Assembly (NCBI GenBank): GCA_012064385.1
Contig: QRDG01001734.1
Location: forward strand, 1,550,001 to 1,614,000
DNA: 64,000 nucleotides
DNA from: Puccinellia tenuiflora
Taxonomy: Eukaryota; Streptophyta; Magnoliopsida; Poales; Poaceae
Reading direction: 5' to 3'
Shown here: positions 43,903-53,348 of the stretch, piece by piece
Numbering within the stretch: position 1 is the stretch's first letter
Layout of the letters: each line of letters opens with the position of its first letter
Notes under the pieces: model-generated
The model's database searches: none
What the model was told of the DNA's origin: nothing
Seen by the model: the letters and a program-made list of their open reading frames with translations, nothing else
Translations under genes and position numbers: made by a program

Positions 43903-44430
43903 TTAGTCATACTCCTGCCTAGGCCTATAATACTCGTCCTCGTAATCGTCGTAGTCGCCGCCGTCGTCGTCGCTGTCGTCGGGTGGCGCTGTCGTCGGGC
44001 GCCTGGACTGGAAGTGAGGGTAGCGCAGGCGGGGGTTATCGCCGGCCGTGATGTAGTTCATGACGCTCTGGAGAGTCCGGCCGCTCCACCACAGCCGACG
44101 GCCGGCCTCATTGAAGTTCGAAGTAGGCGTGCCATCCTCCTCATACCTGGCGAGCGCCCTCTCACGCCGATTGATGAAGAAGGCGTCCCAAGTCGGGCGG
44201 TAGTCGGGATGCCAGCGGGGATTCATCCGCTGCTCCGGAGTGAGCTCGAGGTAGTAGTGGTTCGTGATGGCCGCCCGACGCGCCAAACCTTGAGGGACAG
44301 GAGGGACCGGCACGCCTCCGGTGCTCAGCCTCCAGCCGGTGGGGACGTCGTAGCCGGGCGGGCAGGGGTAGTTCGAGGCGCAAAGCGCCTCTGCCTCCGA
44401 GTAGGTTAGAGTGGGTACGGTGGAAGCCAT
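43903..44430 (-). CDS. CACTA-borne gene of unknown function (175 residues)
   Basis: Intact frame from ATG 44430 to a stop at 43903-43905. An upstream in-frame ATG at 44487 (MASIGIAHLNSYLQPHHSP) would add 19 residues and lies just below a TATATATATAG box, so either start is possible. The sequence has PCPPGYDVPTGWRLS, RRAAITNHYYLELTPEQRM, HPDYRPTWDAFFINRRERAL and RRLWWSGRTLQSVMNYI. It ends in an Asp/Tyr-rich acidic tail (DDDGGDYDDYEDEYYRP). Aromatic- and Pro-rich; no catalytic motif, signal peptide or membrane segment. It points away from the gene at 45294 across a shared motif-bearing spacer. Intactness next to a decayed transposase is notable. Confidence 0.55.
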   Translation of the reverse strand: MASTVPTLTYSEAEALCASNYPCPPGYDVPTGWRLSTGGVPVPPVPQGLARRAAITNHYYLELTPEQRMNPRWHPDYRPTWDAFFINRRERALARYEEDGTPTSNFNEAGRRLWWSGRTLQSVMNYITAGDNPRLRYPHFQSRRPTTAPPDDSDDDGGDYDDYEDEYYRPRQEYD

Positions 44431-44508
44431 GGGAGAGTGATGAGGTTGCAGATATGAGTTTAGATGTGCTATGCCAATGGAGGCCATGACTACATATATA
44501 TAGTGAGA

Positions 44509-44806
44509 ATCCCACCAATAAGGAAGAAGCACACGGATCGTATGTTTCTTTCGAGCGCTTGTGAGCCGTTGGATCAGGGGTGTGTTTCTTTTGAGGGCTT
44601 GTGAGCTGTTGGATCTTTCTGTGAGCCACCAACCGGGACTAAAGGGAATCCCACCAATAAGGAAGAAGCACACGGATCGTGTGTTTCTTTCGAGCGCTTG
44701 TGAGCCGTTGGATCAGGGGTGTGTTTCTTTTGAGGGCTTCTGAACCGTTGGATCAGGGGTGTGTTTCTAGTCCCGGACCGTGATACCACCCGGGACTAAA
44801 GGGGCC
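44509..44806. repeat. Internal CACTA inverted-motif cluster 2 with a local duplication
   Basis: GAATCCCACCAATAAGGAAG and about 90 following bases (CACACGGATCGT.TGTTTCTTTCGAGCGCTTGTGAGCCGTTGGATC) occur at about 44509 and again at about 44645. A third shorter copy of the GTTGGATCAGGGGTGTG block lies at about 44747. AACCGGGACTAAAG (44631) and TAGTCCCGGACCGTG / CCCGGGACTAAAGG (44769-44802) are the inverted motifs. The cluster sits in the promoter region between two divergent genes. Confidence 0.8.
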
Positions 44807-45293
44807 ACGACCCTATATATAGCATCCATCATTGGCAGTACACGGGTAGAAGAGAGCAAGATTTCTGAGAGGCAAGAGTTCCTAGAGCGGAGGCTGAACG
44901 TGAACCCTCCCGTCGGTCGGATCCAAGCAGCGGCAAGGGTCTCTGATGATTAGCAACATCCCCAACACTTGTTCGGACGGTTGCAGATCATCAGGGACGT
45001 CTTGCCGCTGTCTAGATCGAAGGCCGATTTGCCGTCGCACGACCACGCGATGATTTGCAGTATACAAAGCATTCGGATTCCCGTCATACAGCCCTACGGC
45101 GCATTTGATATGCAGTCACTCACGAGGCACCGTAGGGCTTTATGACGGGGAAACCGTGTGTTTTGGTCAGTTTTGCTTATACATAAGGAGGCTCCACACC
45201 GCCCTCTGTCCCCTCCCTAGGGTGATGCCCTCTCCCTCCCCTACCTAGGTGTTTGATCAAATTTCCCACTCATTTTTATAGATTTCGGCGACA

Positions 45294-45597
45294 ATGTCCG
45301 GCCTGTTGGATGCGAGGGGCGATGTCCGGGACTGGGCTCCGCCGGGCTGGCACTGGGAGGTGGTATCTTCTGGGACGCGTCGCTTGGTGAGGAATCCGGG
45401 TGACATCGTCGATCCGGATCTTGTTTGGTGGAAGTCGCGTGGGCCACTCTCGTTCCAGAGGGAGCTGGCCCCCGAGGAGGTGGTACGTCGCCGTATCAGG
45501 GAGGAGGATGAGCACGTCAATCGCTATGTGTTTATGTTGGAGACGCCAGCGGTGTATAACAGTAGATGGATGGTTCTTCATAGGGATCCTTCTCACG
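45294..45597 (+). CDS. CACTA-borne gene of unknown function, first coding exon
   Basis: ATG 45294 opens MSGLLDARGDVRDWAPPGWH, then RRLVRNPGDIVDPDLVWWKS, FQRELAPEEVVRRRIREEDE and YVFMLETPAVYNSRWMVLHR. It reaches a strong donor (TCTCAC|GTAAGT) at 45597. If unspliced the frame runs to 45686, giving 130 residues. The Trp-rich sequence contains the phrase DPDLVWWKSRGP; no known motif. It is transcribed away from the gene at 44430. The second exon was not found before the transposase gene's 3' end at 45837, so the gene may be truncated or end within the retained intron. Confidence 0.5.
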
Positions 45598-45836
45598 TAA
45601 GTATTGCCCCTGTGATGGTTCCTACTCTTTGGGTGCGCAGCGCCGGCCGCTCAGCACCCCGTGGCTTAGGACCCGGCAAAAGTTAGTGACATTATTCGTG
45701 ATGTATTATGGTTCAATAAAAATGGACCCGAGATATGTACTATGGTTTTCACCACATAAAGGTTTAATACATTACTACACATCACATAAAGGTTTAATAC
45801 ATTACATTACGTTTAACACATCACCAACATCCCTAT

Positions 45837-48800
45837 CTAGTGTTGTGGTTTTCTTCTGCGCCGTAGCCATAGAGAATCTTCATCATTTAACAGGATGGAT
45901 GGGTCAGTTTTCACTATGAAGGGCGGAATTTCATGAAACTTATTATAATCTTCTGACATGTCTGTCTTGCCATCCACTCCCACGATGTTTCTTTTCCCTG
46001 AAAGAACTATGTGGCGCTTTGGCTCATCGGACGATGTATTCTTTTGCTAATTTCTTTTTCTCGGTTTGGTAGACATGTCCTTCACATAGAAAACCTGAGC
46101 CACATCGTTGGCTAGGACGAATGGTTCGTTCATGTACGCAAGATTCTTGAGATCCACTATTGTCATGCCGTACTTTTGGTCTACGTCTACCCCGCCTCCT
46201 GTCAGCTTGACCCATTTGCACCGAAACAAAGGGATCTTAAAAGAAGGTCCATAGTCAAGTTCCCATATCTGTTGTATGCAACCATAATATGTGTCCTTTG
46301 TCCCATTGTCGTTTGTTGCATCAAATCGGACACCACTGTTTTGGTTAGTGCTCTTTTTATCTTGGGTTTCCGTGTAAAATGTATTCCCATTTATCTCGTA
46401 CCCTTGGAAAGTACATATAGTCGAAGATGGTGACCTGGCCAACAAGTACAGCTGATCTCCAACAATGGTGTTATTCATGAGATGTGTCTGCAACCAACTG
46501 CCGAAAGTCGCCTCGTGTTTCCCTTGAATCTAGGAGTCATCCTTCCCCGGGTTTTTGGAGCGTACAATATTCTTGTGTTCCACGATATACGGAGCCACCA
46601 CGGTGGCATTGTGTAGAACTGTGTAATGTGCTTGAGTGAAAGAATCCCTGCCCATACATACCATTGCTTTCCTTCCTAGTGTGCCTTTTCCAGTCAGCCT
46701 CCCCTCATACCGAGATTCAGGAACACCAATCGGCTTAAGGTCTGGAAGAAAGTCAACACAAAACTCAATGGCCTCCTCTGTTCCATAGCCCTTGGAGATG
46801 CTTCCTTCTGGCCTAGCACGGTTACGAACATATTTCTTTAAGACTCCCATGAACTTCTCGAAGGGGAACATATTGTGTAGAAACACAGGACCGAGAATTC
46901 TAATCTCTTCGACTAGGTGAACTAGGAGGTGCGTCATAATATTGAAGAAGGATGGCGGAAACAACAACTTGAAGCTGACCAGACATTGCACCACATCAAT
47001 CTGTAACCCTGATAGACTTTCTGGATTGATTACCTTCTGAGAAATTGCATTGAGGAATGCACATACCTTTGCAATGGCTAGTCGAACATTTTCCGGTAGA
47101 ATTCCCCTCAATGCAACCGGAAGCAGTTACGTCATAAGCACGTGGAAGTCATGAGACTTTAGGTTTTGGAATTTTTTCTCTTTCATATTTACTATTCCCT
47201 TTATATTTGACGAGAAGCCAGACGGGACCTTGATACTGAAAAGGGCTTCAAAAAAGATTTCCTTCTCTTCTTTCGTAAGAGCGTAGCTGGCGAGCCCTTA
47301 AAGCTGCCCTGGATGCATGCCGTCTCGTCCTTTATGACATTGCTGGTCCTCCCGTGCTTCCGGTGTATCTTTTGACTTCCCATACAAGCCCAGGAAGCCT
47401 AGAATATTCACGCAAAGATTTTTCGTTAGGTGCATCACGTCGATTGCAGAGCGGACCTCATGGACTTTCCAATAGGGTAGCTCCGAAAATATAGATTTCT
47501 TCTTCCACATGGGTGCGTGTCCGTCTGCGTCATTCGGAACAGGCTGTCTGCCAGGACCCTTTCCAAAGATTACATTTAAATCCTTGACCATACCAAATAC
47601 ATCAGCACCAGTACGGGGGACAGGCTTCGGCCGGGGTTCTGCCGTGCCATTGAAATGCTTGCCTTTTCTCCTTAAGTTATGCCTGTGCGGAAGAAAACGA
47701 CGATTGTACGGGTACACATTCTTCCTACATTTATCCAGATATATACTTTCAGTCTCATCTAAACAGTGCGTGCATGCATTGTATCCTTTGTTCGTCTGTC
47801 CTGAAATGTTACTAAGAGCAGGCCCATCATTGATAGTTACGAACAGCAACGCTCGTAGGTCAAATTCCTCCTGTTTGTGCTCATCCCAAACACGTACACC
47901 TGGTTCGGCCCACAACTGCAAAAGTTCATCAACTAATGGCCTTAGGTACACATCAATGTCGTTGCCAGGTTGCTTCGGGCCTTGGATGAGCACTGGCATC
48001 ATAATGAACTTCCGCTTCATGCACAAGCAAGGAGGAAGGTTGTAGATACATAGAGTCACGGGCCAGGTGCTGTGACTGTAGCTCTGCTCCCCAAAAGGAT
48101 TCATGCCATCTGTACTTAGACCAAACCATAAGTTCCTTGCGTCACCTGCAAAGTCCGGGAACTCTTTCTCGATTTTTCTCCACTGCCGACCATCAGCGGG
48201 GTGCCTCAACATCCCGTCTTTCTTACGGTCTTCCATGTGCCATCGCAACAACTTGGCATGCTCTTTGTTTCTGAACAAACGTTTCAATCGTGGTATTATA
48301 GGAGCATACCACATCACCTTGGCAGGAACCTTCTTCCTGGGTGGCTCGCCCTCAACATCACCAGGGTCATCTTTTCTGATCTTATACCGCGATGCAGTGC
48401 ATACCAGGCATTTATCCATGTTCTCGTACTTCTCACCGCGGTAGAGGATGCAGTCATTAGGGCATGCATGTATCTTCTGCACGTCTAATCCTAGAGGGCA
48501 GACAAGCTTCTTTGCTTCGTACGTGTTGGCGGGCAATTCGTTCTTTCTTGGAAGCATCTTCTTCATTAGTACCAGCAACTTTTCAAATGCCGAGTCAGTC
48601 ACACCGGCCTCTGCCTTCCACTTCAGCAATTCCAGTGTGTTACCCAGCTTCTTCTGGCCATCTTTACAAGTTGGGTACAACAATTTGTTGTGGTCCTGTA
48701 ACATCTGCTCGAACTGCAACCTCTCCTTTTCTGTGTCGCAGCCTTGCCTTGCATCAGAAATGACCCGACCAAGATCATCAGCGGGCTCATCTGGTGCCCG

Positions 48801-49160
48801 TTCTTTACCCTCTTCTTCTTCTTCATTGCCTTCCATTTCGGTATCAGCGTATTCAGGGAACATGGATCGGTAGTTGTCATCATCATTCTCTTCTTCATCG
48901 CCGTCTTCCATCATAACCCCTCTTTCTCCGTGCTTGGTCCAAACATTATAGCCGGGCATGAAACCGCACCGAAGCAGGTGGCTCTGAATGACTCTTGAGT
49001 TGCTATGATCCTTCACATTCCGACATTCATCACATGGACAAAACATAAAGCCAACCCCATGCTTGTTCGCCTCGGCCGCAAGGCGAAAAGAATGCACGCC
49101 TTCTCTGTAAGCGGTAGAGCGTCGGTCACCGTACATCCATGGATGGCTCATCTGCATCAT
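45837..49160 (-). pseudogene. TNPD-type CACTA transposase (Transposase_assoc, Tnp2, DUF4218, DUF4216), four internal stops
   Basis: Reading leftwards from ATG 49160 (or ATG 49151, MSHPWMYGDRRSTAYREGV) one frame holds every domain. First comes the N-terminal transposase-associated domain (FMFCPCDECRNVKDHSNSRV). The Tnp2 transposase core follows (HACPNDCILYRGEKYENMDK, DAEGMNPFGEQSYSHS-like context at about residue 370, LPPCLCMKRKFIMMPVLIQG, ALLFVTINDGPALSNISGQT, KGYNACTHC, EVRSAIDVMHLTKNLCVNIL). DUF4218 (MTHLLVHLVEEIRILGPVFL) and DUF4216 (GSWLQTHLMN, FFRCKWV-like PLFRCKWVKL) are next, ending at TAG 45837-45839. In-frame stops at 47298-47300, 47127-47129, 46530-46532 and 46047-46049 interrupt an otherwise continuous frame of about 1108 codons. 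There are no frameshifts. In active relatives this protein cuts and joins the CACTA ends. Confidence 0.88.
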
Positions 49161-49454
49161 AGAACTATATATCAAACGCAATCACGATGCTAAAATTACT
49201 ACCGCACGGTCTAAGCGAGAAAATAGTTGCTAACCTTTTAGGACACTTGGAAACAAAGAGGAGGAAGCTTAAGTGTGGCTCGGGCACCTCATATCATGTC
49301 TGTCTTGTGTGAACTCAAGTGGCATCGCTCTAACAGGCATTTCACCGAACACCTCTAGTGCATATGAAGAAAAAAAACTAGCACCAAACCTACTCCACCT
49401 CCACCAGGAAAAAAAACATGAGAGGGGGCGGAGGGGCTGCCATATATATAGGCC

Positions 49455-49545
49455 AGACCATTAGTCTCGGTTTGACATACAAACTGGGACTAAAGGTGGC
49501 CGCAGCCCTTTAGTCCCGATTTGTATCTCAAGCCGGGACTAAAGG
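49455..49545. repeat. Internal CACTA inverted-motif cluster 3
   Basis: CATTAGTCTCGGTTTG / AAACTGGGACTAAAGG and CTTTAGTCCCGATTTG / AGCCGGGACTAAAGG, two hairpins about 300 bases upstream of the transposase start codon. Confidence 0.8.
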
Positions 49546-49554
49546 TCTTTTCTT

Positions 49555-49960
49555 CCTGTTTCAATTCATTTTTCAATTCGGTCTCATATTAATTCATTTT
49601 CAATTCATTTTCAATTCAATATGATGTCATATTAATTCATTTCATTTTCAATTCGGTATCATATTAATTCACATTTTCAATTCATTTTTAATTCATTTTC
49701 AATTTAATATTAATTCGGTGTCATATTAATTCATTTTCAATTTCAATTCGGTGTCATATTAATTCATTTTCATTTTCAATTCGGTATCATATTAATTCAT
49801 TTTCAATTTAATATGGATTAAGTAAGATTTATGATTAAGTAATAATAATTATTAATTCATTTTCAATTTCAATTCATTTTCTATTCGGTGTCATATTTAA
49901 TTCAGTTTCAATTCATTTTCAATTTCAATTCGGTGTCATATCATATTTTCCATCATGTAT
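49555..49960. repeat. AT-rich repeats (TTCAATTCGGTGTCATATTAATTCATTTTCAA type)
   Basis: At least seven irregular copies built from TTTTCAATTCGG.TCATAT, TAATTCATTTTCAA and short deletions. No gene in this stretch; the following 49961-50241 is also AT-rich and gene-free. Confidence 0.85.
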
Positions 49961-50241
49961 ATATAGGACTATTACTTAATTCATAAATTCATTAAATATT
50001 TAGGAGGCACACCCTTCCTAAATTCCAAATTCAATAAAATGCTTGAATGGAAACACATAAATTCATTCCCGGCAAATTCTTTCAATAAAATGCTTGAATG
50101 GATATTGTAACTTCATTTGCAATGTTGAATAAAAAGAAAATTCAAATTGGCTCCATCCAAGTTGGATAAAAAGAAAATTCAAATTCATTTACGGCAGAAA
50201 TTAAAATTCACATGTTTATGCACATACTACTAGAGACACAG

Positions 50242-51295
50242 GGGCTGTTTGTTTCAGCTTCTACTTCTGCTTTTGCTGCTTTTAGGGGTCTAAAAGCACA
50301 AGTCCAAACAAACAGCTAAAAGTAGAGAAGCGCTGTGTAAAAGCGCTCAAGCGAAATACACTGGACTAGCGAGCCAGAGCAGAAGCGGGGCGGGAGGTGC
50401 TTCCCGCAGCTTTTTACTTGAGTACCGAATCGTTTTCCTTCATTACCCACATAGTTGCTTGAAACTACGAGCGAACTGCCATCGCCTGCTAGTCTGCGAC
50501 TCCCGTGTGTGCGCGCGTGCTGCAGGCAGGCATGCAAAAGGCCCAGATAGGCTCGCTGCAGCTTTGCTAGCTGGCCGGTGCATGCACCACTAAAATAAAA
50601 CTGCTATTTTCCACATGTATTCTATCTCATAAAATATATTTCGGTTCAAAATAATATGTATACGAAATATGTGCTTATTAACGAGTAGATTCCATTCCCG
50701 TAATTAGTTTCGAGTTTCGTGAACCGTAGGTTTTGAATTTTGAACCGAAGTTCGTACCATTTTTAGATGAATTTTACTAAATTCGTCACACTCAATCACC
50801 CGTTTGAAATTTCTTTTTAGGAGTAGAATGATATCCCCATTTTCCATAACTTTCATGTAGTACCTTTTTCGTTTCGACATACATAGATGAATAAATCTTG
50901 TATGCGTTTACACTCACGATTAAACCAATTCATGGCCCAGTTCTCAATCTCCATTTTATTTTCTTATATATGTGAAGTGTTATGGTCTTTCGGATGTATG
51001 TAATGCTCTATGTTTGGATAAATATGTGTTTCAATTATTTAGCTATCTAAACATCGTAATAATGAATTAAATGAGTCAAAAACAATTGTTTCACTTCAAA
51101 TCAACGCTTATATAACTTATTCAACACTCAGGGGCATTCCAGACATTTCACCCAGAAAACCAACAGCTACAACTGCCAACAGCACTCCTGCCAAACATCA
51201 AATCTCTGCTTCCAGCAGCTGTTTCTCACAGCTGCTTTTCCACAGCTCAACAGCTACAGCTGCTTCTCAAAAGCTGCAGCCCAAACAAACAGACC
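50242..51295. mobile_element. TIR DNA element nested in the CACTA element
   Basis: The left end GGGCTGTTTGTTTCAGCTTC and the complement of the right end GGTCTGTTTGTTTGGGCTGC are imperfect inverted repeats. Multiple GCTGCTTTT/AGAAGC words extend the similarity inwards. CACAG flanks both sides (50237-50241, 51296-51300). The end sequence resembles grass hAT-like elements, whose duplication should be 8 bp, so superfamily assignment is open. About 1.05 kb, AT-rich core, no transposase. Confidence 0.55.
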
Positions 51296-51308
51296 CACAG
51301 ACACCCAT

Positions 51309-52242
51309 CTACTCGTCCTCCGAAGAATACTTGCGGTACAACTCGAATGAAACGTATGCATCTATTGCTGCATAATCAAGGTTGATCCTGTCAAGTTGGT
51401 TCTTCTCCCAGAACCTGTGCTGCTCCTTGGGAAATTTTTTCTTCATACCAGCGTACTCCGGGTCGATCAAGACGGCTGCCATATCAGCCATCCCAGTCTT
51501 CTCGGCATACCGAAACTGGATCAAGTCCTGGAGATCAATGTGGCAGTCAGCTGGTATCTCAATACCCCAGGTGCTCATCATCTTGATCTTGTCATTCATT
51601 ATATCAATGCTAGCAAAACATATGCCGCTGTTGACAAGGAAATCCATGAGTTTTGGACAGTGCTTGACACTACTGCAACAACAAAAATGGAACAAATGAA
51701 ACAAATGTTAAACATCGCTGCAACATTTTTGCTATCCTATATGAATCAAAAGAAGCTCTCTCCTATATGAAAAAATGGATTCAAATGGCCACACATACGT
51801 TGCTATCCTATACAATTTTGCTATCCTATATGAATCAAAAGAAGCTATCTTTCCAATAGGATTCAAATGACCACACGTTGCTATCCTATGAAATTTTGCT
51901 ATCCTATGAATCAAAAGAAGTTCTCTTTCCAATACGATTCAAATGGCCACACGTTGCTATATATCCAATGCAATTTGCCTGTCCTACAAGAAGTTCGTGT
52001 TACCTTGACCATTGGAAGACCATGACACGGTTCTTGTGAGCAAGTTGGATGACGGCAACATCTCGTCCATCGGCCGTGTACTCGAGATCAAGGCCAAGGA
52101 ACTTGTGTTCATCCTCGTCATGCCATCGCTTCAAATCGGCAAGAAGACCCGGGACCTTAGCGCAGTCGTTCATGTAGGCGACATCGAGACGGGTCTTGCA
52201 TGGTGTTGTCACATCAGTAAACTGAATACCAATTCGATTCAT
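51309..52242 (-). CDS. DEDDy 3'-5' exonuclease (RNase D/WRN-exonuclease-like) carried by the CACTA element
   Basis: Two exons, 52242-52004 and 51672-51309, with GT-AG borders. Spliced length is 603 nt (200 codons plus stop) with no lesion. Motif I is FLGLDLEYTADGRDVAVIQL (Asp and Glu metal ligands). Motif II is the Asp in NSGICFASIDIMNDKIK. Motif III is NLDYAAIDAYVSFELY (Tyr-x3-Asp, the DEDDy signature). IDLQDLIQFRY lies between II and III as in plant Werner-exonuclease-like proteins. Length and layout equal a minimal stand-alone exonuclease domain; no helicase, HRDC or targeting signal is present. By homology it would trim 3' ends of DNA or RNA. It lies at the right end of the transposon, about 130 bases from the terminal motif array, which may act as its promoter region. 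It looks like a host-derived gene adopted by the element. The 331-bp intron has three short tandem repeats. Confidence 0.82.
51727..51975. repeat. Tandem repeats in the exonuclease intron
   Basis: Three imperfect copies of about 60-85 bp containing TTGCTATCCTATATGAATC, AAAAGAAG, TTCAAATGGCCACAC. They account for most of the intron. Confidence 0.8.
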
Positions 52243-52370
52243 GGTGGAGGATTGGAGAAGAAGAGAGGAGAGCAAGAGGAAGAGAGCCCGTACTGTAGCA
52301 AATGGCTCTCTGTTTCCCCTCCCGATCAATTAGAACAACTTCCAAAGCGCGCGGGAGGCAAACGGTTCGG

Positions 52371-52612
52371 CCTTTTTGTCCCGGGCCGTATTACGACCCG
52401 GGACTAAAAGGTCTCGCGCCAGGCGAACAGTTGCCAGGCGAACGGTTCGGACTTTTAGTCCCGGTCTGTATTACTACCCGGGACTATTGGTCCCTTACGA
52501 GCCGGGACCAAAGGGTGCCGTACCCTTCAACGCTTTCGGGGCGACGTGGCCGGACATTTAGTCTCAGCCCAGGCCACAGCCGGGACTAAAGGGGCCGAAC
52601 GAAAGGTCAGTT
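52371..52612. repeat. Right subterminal inverted motifs of the CACTA element
   Basis: TTTTTGTCCCGGGCCG / CGACCCGGGACTAAAAGG, TTTTAGTCCCGGTCTG / CTACCCGGGACTATTGG, GAGCCGGGACCAAAGG and TTTAGTCTCAGCCC / AGCCGGGACTAAAGG. They lie between the exonuclease start and the right terminus. Confidence 0.85.
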
Positions 52613-52667
52613 TTCTACTAGTGTAAGGAACAACATTTTAATAGAGTGTCATATAAGGAATTCTCTC

Positions 52668-52676
52668 TTTTTTGAG
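52668..52676. repeat. Right 9-bp target duplication of the MULE
   Basis: TTTTTTGAG, identical to 34283-34291; the tandem-array sequence resumes directly after it. Confidence 0.8.
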
Positions 52677-53150
52677 TTAGTCGTGTCTCACCCTAGCCGT
52701 AAACCTTGACCGTAAACCCTGACCCTGAATCTAAACCTAACTATATCTCCGCTCCAACAAATAGCACCGAAAATCTCTACAAAATGTACATATTGTTGAT
52801 CTAAAAGTGATTTTTTCAAAAATTCACGAGCAAAATTTAGGATACTTGTAGTTCAAATCGGACCCACTTCCAGGGAAATCGGCATGAACTTCTATAATAT
52901 TTAAGAGATACCTAGTAATGTTTTTGAATTCAAACCCAAGATCATATGTGCTTATAAAGTGGCACATTTTATATACCTTTGGATATTCCGCTTTTTGGGG
53001 GGCGTTTTGGTAGCTGCTTCAGTAAAAATGACAGTTTCGACACTACAAAAATGAAAATGGGGTTTTAAGTGCCAAAAGCCCCTTCCTTGTACCTGTGGCA
53101 ACATAGTGGGAAATTGCATTATACAGGTGTGCACAAATTTTTTGATCGGC
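52677..53150. repeat. Tandem array, right part (continuation of the fourth unit)
   Basis: Sequence from TTAGTCGTGTCTCACCCTAG onwards follows the unit of the left array in the same order (AAACCTTGACCGTAAACCC, CACGAGCAAAATTTAGG, GGCAACATAGTGGGAAATTG). It is more diverged than the units are from one another. Compared with a full unit, about 115 bases are missing across the MULE insertion. Confidence 0.8.
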
Positions 53151-53348
53151 ATAAAATAATTCAGAAAAGACGAAATTAGGTAGAAAACGGAAAAAACACT
53201 ACAGCGAGCAATCAAAAACAGACACTGCAACATAGGACCTCATGATCTGGGTCCCAATGTCAGTCACATATGTTGGCTATGTCTTAAGTGAACACATATG
53301 GCAAAAAAATACCCGCGGGATCGAAAAGTTGTGCTATCCGCGCGCCGG
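53151..53348. other. Short spacer
   Basis: No gene or repeat recognised between the tandem array and the next CACTA fragment. Confidence 0.5.

Larger units (their letters stand above)
36099..52623. mobile_element. CACTA (En/Spm-type) transposon, 16.5 kb, multi-gene
   Basis: The left end reads CACTAGTGGAGACAGGG; the complement of the right end reads CACTAGTAGAAAACTGAC. TAA lies immediately outside both ends (36096-36098 and 52624-52626), the 3-bp duplication of this superfamily. Subterminal arrays of TTAGTCCCGG/CCGGGACTAA flank the ends. Inside, on the minus strand, are a Ulp1-like protease gene, a TNPD-type transposase gene (decayed) and a 3'-5' exonuclease gene. Three shorter unknown genes lie between them on both strands, and a small TIR element is nested near the right end. 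The transposase is broken, so movement would need help from another element. Confidence 0.92.
34292..52667. mobile_element. Mutator-like element (Pack-MULE type), split by a nested CACTA element
   Basis: Both ends start GAGAGAATTCCTTATATGAC reading inwards. The left terminus and the 44 bases remaining at the right (52624-52667) match with about one difference. Nine-base duplications flank it. Its own length is about 1.85 kb once the CACTA at 36099-52623 is removed. Beyond the termini, further inverted TTCCTTATATGACAC copies lie near 34590 and 36035. The interior carries two Tourist-like MITEs and a host gene fragment but no transposase, so it is a non-autonomous, gene-carrying MULE. Confidence 0.8.

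Noticed and set aside
47509..48873. Plus-strand frames over the CACTA transposase
   Set aside because: They are antisense to conserved Tnp2 sequence and have no features of their own.
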